A DNA stretch of 31,144 nt from CAIXLI01 sp964587125 (GTDB lineage Bacteria > Pseudomonadota > Alphaproteobacteria > UBA9219): the NCBI GenBank assembly GCA_964587125.1, contig CAZPKC010000022.1, positions 1-31,144 on the forward strand. Reading direction: 5' to 3'. Position numbers and translations under genes: made by a program. How positions within the stretch are numbered: the first letter of the stretch is position 1; each line of letters starts with the position of its first letter. The notes under the pieces were generated by a model. It saw only the letters and a program-made list of their open reading frames with translations, made no database searches and was not told the DNA's origin. This document shows, piece by piece, positions 1 to 5,599 of this stretch.

Positions 1-94
1 TGGCGGAGACAGAGGGATTCGAACCCTCGATACACCTTTTCAAGCGTATAGCGGTTTAGCAAACCGCCGCCTTCAGCCACTCGGCCATGTCTCC
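1..94 (-). tRNA. tRNA-Ser (anticodon GCT)
   Basis: The minus strand folds as a class II tRNA: acceptor arms GGAGAC and GTCTCC, a D-arm beginning ATGGCCGAGTGGCTGAAGG, an anticodon arm CGGTTTGCTAAACCG with GCT in the loop, a long variable arm typical of serine tRNAs, and a T-arm containing GGTTCGAATCC. The 3' CCA is encoded (positions 1-3). The GCT anticodon reads AGC/AGU serine codons. It lies downstream of coaX on the same strand, with a gap of about 150 bases in which I see no gene. Confidence 0.97.
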
Positions 95-246
95 AATCCA
101 TTGATAAATAACAATTTCCGTCACAGAAGGCCAGCTGAAAATACCCTTTGTTTTGTCGGAATTGTCCCCGATTTAGGTTTCGACTTTATAGCAGACCCGA
201 AAGCAGAGTCGAGCCTTATGAACGCCTCAAAAATGGGGGGTCTGGC

Positions 247-1029
247 TTATTTCTTATCCTGCCGTTCGAACAATATCCTCAATCCTTCCAAAGTTACGGT
301 CTGATCGACGACATCGATCAAAGGGCATTCGTGCTGAATGAGCGTGGCGAGGCCTCCGGCGGCGATGACTTTCGCTTTGCCGCCTAATTCCTTGCGGATG
401 CGTTTGACGAGAACGTCGGTTTGTCCTGCGAAACCGAAAACCGCGCCGCTTTGCATGGAATGGATCGTATTTTTGCCGATGGCCGCAGGAGGCGTCCTGA
501 ATTCGACGGGATAAAGCCTTGCCGCGTTTTGGAACAAAGCGTTCATCGAAATGGAAATGCCGGGAGCGATGGCTCCGCCCAAATAATCTCCGTTTTTGGC
601 AATAGCGTCGAAAGTCGTCGCCGTCCCGTAATCTACGATAATAAGAGGGCCGCCGTATTTGTTGAACGCGCCGACGGCGTTGCAGATACGATCGGCTCCG
701 ACGTCCATGGGAGCGTTATAGCGTATCGTCATTCCCAAATCGGAGTTGGCCGAGACGAAAAACGGATCGACATGAAAATAGCGGCGGGAAAACTCGGTAA
801 GCTCCCTATTCGCCGGAGGCACGACGCTTGAAATGGCGACGCGTTTAACGTCGTCCAATTTCAAACCGCTGGAAAGCAAAAAACCCAACACCACCGCGCC
901 ATATTCGTCGGCCGTGCGGCTTCTGTTCGTGCTTAGGCGCCAACTGGCGACAAGCTTGGCCTTCTTGCCGCGCCCTCGATAGAATCCCAGCACGACATTT
1001 GTGTTTCCGACATCCAAAGCCAACAGCAT
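247..1029 (-). CDS. coaX: Type III pantothenate kinase
   Basis: This 260-residue protein phosphorylates pantothenate to 4'-phosphopantothenate, the first committed step of CoA synthesis, in the cytoplasm. It has the ASKHA-fold signatures of CoaX: DVGNTN at residues 6-11 (phosphate binding), GADR at 111-114 (substrate contact and dimer), DYGTATTFD at 133-141, GGAIAPG at about 151-157, and an IAAGGLA motif near the C-terminus. The length is normal for the family. The start has a good ribosome site (AGGAG, five bases before ATG). It is the last gene of a three-gene operon, 15 bases after the phosphopantoate--beta-alanine ligase gene. Family enzymes are usually feedback-insensitive. Whether this copy also accepts pantoate is an open question raised by its neighbour. 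Confidence 0.95.
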   Translation of the reverse strand: MLLALDVGNTNVVLGFYRGRGKKAKLVASWRLSTNRSRTADEYGAVVLGFLLSSGLKLDDVKRVAISSVVPPANRELTEFSRRYFHVDPFFVSANSDLGMTIRYNAPMDVGADRICNAVGAFNKYGGPLIIVDYGTATTFDAIAKNGDYLGGAIAPGISISMNALFQNAARLYPVEFRTPPAAIGKNTIHSMQSGAVFGFAGQTDVLVKRIRKELGGKAKVIAAGGLATLIQHECPLIDVVDQTVTLEGLRILFERQDKK

Positions 1030-1044
1030 AATTGCTCCTGCGAT

Positions 1045-1821
1045 TTACGAACCTGTCTTAGAAGATGCCTGTTTTTCAAGCATAGTCAATCTCTCGCGCA
1101 TGAAGGCAAATACGTGCGCCGCAGTTCTTGAATTGTCGATGTCCCTGACAAGCCGCTCGATTGTTTTTGTATCGCCCTTCAGTTTTCCGACCGCCGAAAC
1201 CAAAAGCGGCAATGCCCGCGTGACGTTATCGCAAATATTGAGCGTCGCGGTGCGCGCCGTCCTCGACATCGGATTAAGGTCGATGGAAATGACCTTTTTC
1301 CCCCATGCGATCAAGGCTTCCGTTCTATCGCCGTCTTCAAGAGGAACGACGACGACATCGGCTTTGGCGATGCCGTCTTTATCCACGCTTGCCCGAGCCG
1401 AGGTCAAATGGGGGACTCTGGCTTCCGCCTGAACGCCCAGAACGCCAATCGCTCCGTATGACTGCAGAAATTCCGCGATCATTTTTTCACGGTCGGCAGT
1501 TCTTCCATAAAAAACATTAACCTCCAGCTTGGCTGGAATTTCGTTTGCCAGCGCAACGAGAGATTCCGGAGCAAGCGCGGCGGTATTCCCGTTGACGCTG
1601 ATCACAGGATATTTCGCCTGAAGCAAGAGCGCGGCGGCGGCTTGAATGTCTTCAAGGACGGGGGCAGGGGTCGCCTCGCCCAGAATATAATCGAAAGCCT
1701 CGCCCCTGCCGTGCGCAATCGGTCCGGTTTCGGCGACAAGGCCTGTTGCGGCGTGCTTGGCGATGGCGGCGCGCATACGCAAAGAGACAGCGCGGGGGTG
1801 GTCGTCGGGAACGTCGTGCAT
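1045..1821 (-). CDS. 4-phosphopantoate--beta-alanine ligase (archaeal-type phosphopantothenate synthetase)
   Basis: This 258-residue protein matches the archaeal phosphopantothenate synthetase family (PPS, COG1701 type) along its whole length. Visible blocks are HGRGEAFDYILGE at residues 37-49, VNGNTAAL at 76-83, EVNVFYGRT at 100-108, VPHLTSARASVDKDGI at 136-151, PLEDGDRTEAL at 160-170 and DLNPMSRTARTA at 181-192. The archaeal enzyme condenses 4-phosphopantoate with beta-alanine, using ATP, to give 4'-phosphopantothenate, bypassing pantothenate. I chose the ATG at 1821 rather than the TTG just before it, because GGAG lies seven bases upstream of the ATG. It starts 27 bases after the FMN reductase gene and ends 15 bases before coaX, so the three are probably one transcript. 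An archaeal-route enzyme beside a bacterial pantothenate kinase is unexpected. The family assignment is firm; the substrate in this organism is inferred. Confidence 0.9.
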   Translation of the reverse strand: MHDVPDDHPRAVSLRMRAAIAKHAATGLVAETGPIAHGRGEAFDYILGEATPAPVLEDIQAAAALLLQAKYPVISVNGNTAALAPESLVALANEIPAKLEVNVFYGRTADREKMIAEFLQSYGAIGVLGVQAEARVPHLTSARASVDKDGIAKADVVVVPLEDGDRTEALIAWGKKVISIDLNPMSRTARTATLNICDNVTRALPLLVSAVGKLKGDTKTIERLVRDIDNSRTAAHVFAFMRERLTMLEKQASSKTGS

Positions 1822-1848
1822 CAAATATCTCCAATGAAAAATATGGGC

Positions 1849-2397
1849 CTAAGCGTGCTTCTTGACCCACGCTATATACCTATCAAGCCAGCCTTGCAGG
1901 AATTTTCTGCTGCCTTCGGCGATAGCGCCGTTTGTGTCAAATAAATCGTCTTTTGCCTGAACGAAAGCCTCCGGCTGGCCGAGCGTGGGCATATCCATGT
2001 GCGCGAGAATGTTCCGTAAATGCTGTTGTGCCAGAGCCGTGCCGAAAACGCCGACCGAAACGCCGACAATGCCTGCAGGTTTCCCAGGCCAGACGCTCTG
2101 GCCGTAGGGGCGCGAGGCGTGGTCGATGGCGTTTTTAAGAACGCCGGAAATCGAACGGTTGTATTCGGGGGTCACGAACAAGACACCCTGCGATTCCAGA
2201 ATATCTTTCTTGAAGCATTTGACGGACTCTGCCTGATTTGCGTCGTCGTCCTGATTATAAAGGGGCAGATCGCCGATATTAAGCACCTTAAACGAAAAAT
2301 CCGGCGGCGCCATTTTCGAAAGGGCGTAGGCCAGCTTGCGGTTGAACGACTCTTTCCTAAGGCTTCCGACAATGACGGCAATTTGAAAGTGGCTCAT
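1849..2397 (-). CDS. NAD(P)H-dependent FMN reductase (ChrR/YieF-like flavoprotein)
   Basis: This 182-residue protein has the flavodoxin-like fold of NADPH-dependent FMN reductases. GSLRKESFNRKLA at residues 11-23 forms the FMN phosphate loop, and the PEYNRSISGVLKNAID block at about 77-92 contacts the isoalloxazine ring. Relatives reduce quinones, azo dyes or chromate with NAD(P)H. The start has a very strong ribosome site (AAGGGAGG before the ATG at 2397). It is the first gene of the apparent operon with the phosphopantoate ligase and coaX. I know of no link between this family and CoA synthesis, so the association may be only shared transcription. The exact substrate cannot be read from the sequence. 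Confidence 0.88.
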   Translation of the reverse strand: MSHFQIAVIVGSLRKESFNRKLAYALSKMAPPDFSFKVLNIGDLPLYNQDDDANQAESVKCFKKDILESQGVLFVTPEYNRSISGVLKNAIDHASRPYGQSVWPGKPAGIVGVSVGVFGTALAQQHLRNILAHMDMPTLGQPEAFVQAKDDLFDTNGAIAEGSRKFLQGWLDRYIAWVKKHA

Positions 2398-2469
2398 GAG
2401 AAACCTCCCTTAAGGGCTTGCATCAAAGGACGCGCTTTCAGTACCACCAATCCGGCAAAAATCAAAGAA

Positions 2470-2498
2470 CCCCATCTTCCGCGAGGCGGAAGATGGGG
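2470..2498 (-). terminator. Intrinsic terminator after the Hsp20 gene
   Basis: A perfect 13-base-pair inverted repeat (CCCCATCTTCCGC / GCGGAAGATGGGG) with a three-base loop lies 31 bases past the hsp20 stop codon. On the minus strand it is followed by the T-rich run TTCTTTGATTTTT, so it should stop hsp20 transcription before the FMN reductase operon. Confidence 0.8.
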
Positions 2499-2529
2499 AT
2501 GAGGGTGAAAAGCCTGTTCTTGCTGTATG

Positions 2530-3003
2530 TTATGCCGTCTTGATCTCGATCTTGCGGGTGTTGTTTTTTCCTTCCGAAAGCTTCGGCAAAGTCACGTTCA
2601 GGACGCCTTTTTCGAACTTGGCTTCGATCTTTCCGGCGTCGATCGCTGCGCTCAGGGACAAACGGCGCGCGAAGCTTCCGCTTGAGCGCTCGATGATGTG
2701 CCATGTATCTTTTTTCTCTTCGCGCTCGACTTTCTTTTCGCCGCGGATGGTCAAAAGCCCGTCGTCGAAAGAAACCTCGACGTCCTTTTCCGTCAATCCG
2801 GGCAGATCGGCCGAAACATGGAACGCTTTTTCGTCTTCCTTGACGTCGATCGCAACCGCCATTGAGGCGGCTTCGGTCGGAAAACCATCGGGCAATCCGC
2901 GCCATGCCTCGTCGAGCGAACGTTGCAACGCGCGGCCAATCGAGAAAAAGGGATCAGCGCCCGTGACGGGATAACCGGTCGATATAAGAGAACGCAATGA
3001 CAT
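2530..3003 (-). CDS. Small heat shock protein, Hsp20/alpha-crystallin family
   Basis: This 157-residue ATP-independent chaperone holds unfolding proteins in the cytoplasm. The alpha-crystallin domain runs from about residue 48 to 142, with DLPGLTEKDVEVSFDDG at 66-82 and the family signature GVLNVTLPK at 133-141. The C-terminal IEI (152-154) is the I-x-I motif that docks into neighbouring subunits and drives oligomer assembly. The start is well supported by AAGGAGG upstream of ATG. It is monocistronic: its own terminator follows, and a divergent gene starts 142 bases away. I looked for a clear sigma-32 promoter in the upstream gap and did not find a convincing one. Confidence 0.95.
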   Translation of the reverse strand: MSLRSLISTGYPVTGADPFFSIGRALQRSLDEAWRGLPDGFPTEAASMAVAIDVKEDEKAFHVSADLPGLTEKDVEVSFDDGLLTIRGEKKVEREEKKDTWHIIERSSGSFARRLSLSAAIDAGKIEAKFEKGVLNVTLPKLSEGKNNTRKIEIKTA

Positions 3004-3145
3004 GTTAACCTCCTTGGCTCAGGGTTAGGGGACTGTTTAAACCCGAGGTGGGAACGTTTTGCGAAAAATAAAGGGGAACAAAAATAAAACGGCGATTCTC
3101 TTGAAATAGGTATCGGAAAACAAAGCTCTCTTTTATGCTTGTGAA

Positions 3146-3889
3146 ATGCCTGCATCTATCGCCGAATCCGGATTTATTATTCTTAACGAGGAACGGATAG
3201 CTTATTCCGTTTTCCGGTCGAAGAAGCGCAAGCGGACAATAGCCTTTAAAATCGAGAGAGATGCTTCTTTGCGCATTCTGGCGCCGTTTCGGGCATCGGT
3301 TGGTTCCATAGAGGAAATTCTGAAAAAGCGCGCATCGTGGATTGCGCGCGAACGCGCGGCGCGGAAAACAGGCGATGCAAAAAAAGAATTTACAAACGGC
3401 TCGCTATTTCCGTATCTCGGTTACCCCTGTATGTTGCGCGTTACACAGGGAAAAGAGGCTTTGGGATCGTGCATCCTGTCGCCGCACGTCTTGCACGTGC
3501 ATGTGCCTGACGAAGAATTGTCGCCGGAAACATTGCGGCAGGAAGTCCGGCTGGAAATCCTTCTCTGGATCAAAAAACGGGCGCGCGCGAAGTTGAGAAA
3601 ACGGCTCGATCTATGGGCGAAAAGGCTCGGCGTTTCATATAAGAAGCTCGTCATCGTCAATCCTGAACAAAGATGGGGAAGTTGCAGCGCCGATAACATT
3701 ATCCGCCTGAACTGGAGGCTGATGACCGTTTCCCTGCCAATCCTCGATTACGTCGCAGCGCATGAACTGTGCCACATTCGGCATAAAAACCATTCGCCGC
3801 GATTTTGGGGCTTTCTGGCGCAAGCGATTCCGGACTATAAAATGCGCCGGAAAATTTTACGCCGTATCGAACGAAATCTTGTGATATAG
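3146..3889 (+). CDS. YgjP-like zinc metallopeptidase-family protein (DUF45/M48-type)
   Basis: This 247-residue protein belongs to the YgjP/SprT-like zincin family. The C-terminal domain carries HELCH at residues 206-210 followed by the third zinc ligand in NHSPRFW (H216), preceded by the family block RWGSC at 176-180. The N-terminal half is rich in basic residues (SKKRKRTIAFKIERD near 25-39). E. coli YgjP has been described both as a predicted metalloprotease and as a nucleotide pyrophosphatase, so the reaction is not settled. The ribosome site is weak. It is divergent from hsp20 and is followed 29 bases later by a small membrane protein gene on the same strand. Confidence 0.9.
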   Translation: MPASIAESGFIILNEERIAYSVFRSKKRKRTIAFKIERDASLRILAPFRASVGSIEEILKKRASWIARERAARKTGDAKKEFTNGSLFPYLGYPCMLRVTQGKEALGSCILSPHVLHVHVPDEELSPETLRQEVRLEILLWIKKRARAKLRKRLDLWAKRLGVSYKKLVIVNPEQRWGSCSADNIIRLNWRLMTVSLPILDYVAAHELCHIRHKNHSPRFWGFLAQAIPDYKMRRKILRRIERNLVI

Positions 3890-3918
3890 GTCTTTCGTAA
3901 CATCTTCAGGAGGCAACA

Positions 3919-4107
3919 ATGTCCCTTATTGTAGAACATAGGTTCAGTTCGTTTTTCGGTCCCGCATTCATAAAATTCGGGCTTGGCTACGGCGCGGTGG
4001 CGGCAATGATCCTGTCCTATAGCGTCAATAAATCGATCTTATGGATGCTGATCGATGGCTGGTTTAGCTGGCTGTATGTGATCTATTTCGCTCTCTTCCG
4101 GTCATAA
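3919..4107 (+). CDS. Small membrane protein of unknown function
   Basis: This 62-residue protein has an excellent ribosome site (CAGGAGG, six bases before ATG), which argues that it is real. It appears to hold two hydrophobic segments (about residues 21-37 and 43-60) with NKSILW and GWFSWLYVIYFALF in the second half. This resembles very short inner-membrane proteins annotated as hypothetical in many bacteria, but I cannot name a characterised family. It may be co-transcribed with the YgjP-like gene. No hairpin terminator is evident after it. Confidence 0.7.
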   Translation: MSLIVEHRFSSFFGPAFIKFGLGYGAVAAMILSYSVNKSILWMLIDGWFSWLYVIYFALFRS

Positions 4108-4178
4108 CCCCCCTTTTTTCTGGGCAAGAACTTCTTTCTGGGCCTTGTTTCTTTATTCCGCCCGCGCAAGGAGATTGC

Positions 4179-4205
4179 ATGAAAACGGTGAAAAAGACCG
4201 TTTAA
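4179..4205 (+). CDS. Possible leader mini-ORF (8 aa, MKTVKKTV)
   Basis: ATG is preceded by AAGGAG with five-base spacing, one of the best ribosome sites in the window, and the frame ends after eight codons. The codons from 4183 to 4203 contain a perfect 7-bp inverted repeat (AAACGGT / ACCGTTT, loop of 7), so a ribosome on the mini-ORF would open this hairpin. This is what a leader peptide or translational sensor looks like, but chance is not excluded. Confidence 0.3.
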   Translation: MKTVKKTV

Positions 4206-4218
4206 TGGTTAAATTTTC

Positions 4219-4232
4219 ATGTTCGTGAACAT
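4219..4232. promoter_or_regulatory. Dyad operator candidate ATGTTCGTGAACAT
   Basis: Six-base arms ATGTTC and GAACAT flank a two-base centre. Related half-sites occur at 4295-4304 (GTTCACGAAT) and near 4364-4382 (ATGTTT...GAACAT). Three similar elements within 165 bases suggest a repressor or activator binding region upstream of 4521. The regulator is unknown. Confidence 0.35.
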
Positions 4233-4520
4233 AATTGATCGTTTACGTGAGATTTTTGGCCATTAGGTGCCATTTTTTAACGTTAAAGACCATAGTTCAC
4301 GAATAAATGTGCATTTAATAGCTATAGAATGAGAAAATATGTATATTTTGCTTCGTATGGGGCATGTTTTGTCGCGAACATATTGAATTATGGAGATAAA
4401 AAGTCTCTTCCAACGGCAATTTTTGCTAACCTACTGTATTTTCGTGCAAAAAGGCAAAGGGTGTGCTAATCGTTTCGGTCGCCGGACGATTTAAAGGTTC
4501 AAGTGCAGGGGAGAGGCTTA

Positions 4521-5285
4521 ATGACGACTGCTCGCAATAAAACGGTTCCGACCAAAAAGCCGGATGGGCAAAAAAAGCTCGCGAAACAAAATAAACAGGC
4601 GTCCAAGCCGAGAAGGAAACCCGCGCTGTCGCTTCTTAAGTTTCCGCGCCCAAGCATATCTTCCCAACTGGCTGGCAAAGGGGAACGGCTTGCTCCTCGG
4701 TTGCAGGCCGCTATCGATAAAAGCGAAATCGCCGAAGTCCTCGCCAAATTTGCGCGCGGCATTGATCGCTTGGACGAAAATCTTCTGCGTTCGGTTCTGC
4801 ATCACGACGCGACGCTCGATTTTGGCCCGGGCGTTTTTCAGGGCACGGGGGGAGATTACGTGCATTGGGTCTTGGGCGTTTTTCAAAGCGTCCGTTCTTC
4901 GCACCATATGATCGGCAATGTCCGCGTCGAACTGGAAGGCGACGCCGCGCTGGTTGAATCCTATTTTCACACCCATATTCGTATCGAAAAACCCATAGGC
5001 CGTGAAGACGTCTTTCTGGGGGGCCGCGACCTCGACCGTTTCGAACGCAGGCCTTCGGGCCCGGCGGGCGTGTGGAAGATCGTGCACCGCAAGGAAATCC
5101 TTGATTGGGTGCGGACAGAGTCGGCATCGGATATTTTCTATCACCAGAATCCGGACGCGTTGTGGAGCGTGCGAACCCGTACAGACGCCTCCTATCAAAT
5201 GGCGCATTTCCCGGGTTCGCAAACGGGCGGCAGGCTTCCGGCGTTTTTGGGCAGGCATTACGAAAGCAAGAGCGTAAGATTTTAA
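4521..5285 (+). CDS. SnoaL-like (NTF2-fold) family protein with basic N-terminal tail
   Basis: This 254-residue protein carries a SnoaL_4/NTF2-like domain from about residue 62 onward, with the family patterns AEVLAKFARGIDRLDENLLRSV, SSHHMIGNV, LGGRDLDRFERR and EILDWVRTE. The domain is shared by steroid isomerases, polyketide cyclases and ring-hydroxylating dioxygenase beta subunits and forms a small barrel with an open pocket. The reaction here cannot be deduced. The first 60 or so residues are rich in Lys, Arg and Pro and are not part of the usual domain. I preferred the ATG at 4521 over a GTG at 4503 because AGGGGAGAGG precedes it. A long AT-rich control region lies upstream, and a small gene follows. 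Confidence 0.75.
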   Translation: MTTARNKTVPTKKPDGQKKLAKQNKQASKPRRKPALSLLKFPRPSISSQLAGKGERLAPRLQAAIDKSEIAEVLAKFARGIDRLDENLLRSVLHHDATLDFGPGVFQGTGGDYVHWVLGVFQSVRSSHHMIGNVRVELEGDAALVESYFHTHIRIEKPIGREDVFLGGRDLDRFERRPSGPAGVWKIVHRKEILDWVRTESASDIFYHQNPDALWSVRTRTDASYQMAHFPGSQTGGRLPAFLGRHYESKSVRF

Positions 5286-5329
5286 GTTTTCGGGCGGGGA
5301 TTGTATCGATTTATCGAGGAGGATTTTTT

Positions 5330-5575
5330 ATGTCAGGCTGCGATTTGGACAACACTGCAAAGATAATAACCCCAGGCGGCGCGACTTTGAGAGCTTTTCA
5401 GGAAAAGATAAAAGTCTCGCGCCTTGAGATTTGGGACAATCGCGCCTGCGAAGCCGATGAAATAGACGCCAAATTGGGCACCAAATACGATAAGAGAACA
5501 AACTGGTATTCGAAGAAAAAAGCTGTTCGTCCGCCGGTTATCTCTGGAAATCCGGGGAACCAACCTCTGGCGTGA
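5330..5575 (+). CDS. Small protein of unknown function (81 aa)
   Basis: GAGGAGG lies eight bases before this ATG, a strong reason to believe the gene despite its size. The product is polar with no signal peptide or membrane segment. It contains a short stretch LRAFQEKIKVSRLEIWDNR that could be helical and a basic, proline-containing C-terminus. It follows the SnoaL-like gene by 44 bases on the same strand and may share its transcript. It converges with alaS, whose stop is 24 bases away. I recognise no family. Confidence 0.6.
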   Translation: MSGCDLDNTAKIITPGGATLRAFQEKIKVSRLEIWDNRACEADEIDAKLGTKYDKRTNWYSKKKAVRPPVISGNPGNQPLA

Positions 5576-5599
5576 ACTATCGATACGGGCGCTTAAAAA

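Larger units (their letters stand above)
4108..4520. other. 413-base AT-rich intergenic region with mini-ORF and dyads
   Basis: No full-length gene fits here. The left part has C and T runs just after the small membrane protein gene. The centre holds an eight-codon mini-ORF with a strong ribosome site (4179-4205), which itself forms a hairpin. To its right are three GTTC/GAAC-type elements (4219-4232, 4295-4304, about 4364-4382) in AT-rich DNA. This is probably the control region of the SnoaL-like gene starting at 4521. Confidence 0.5.

Noticed and set aside
101..304. 67-codon plus-strand frame between tRNA-Ser and coaX
   Set aside because: It runs into the end of coaX on the opposite strand, has no ribosome site, and has no protein-like features.
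3090..3145. CTTGAAA resembling a sigma-32 -35 box between hsp20 and the YgjP-like gene
   Set aside because: It points away from hsp20 and there is no CCCCAT-like -10 element at the proper distance; the heat-shock promoter could not be located.
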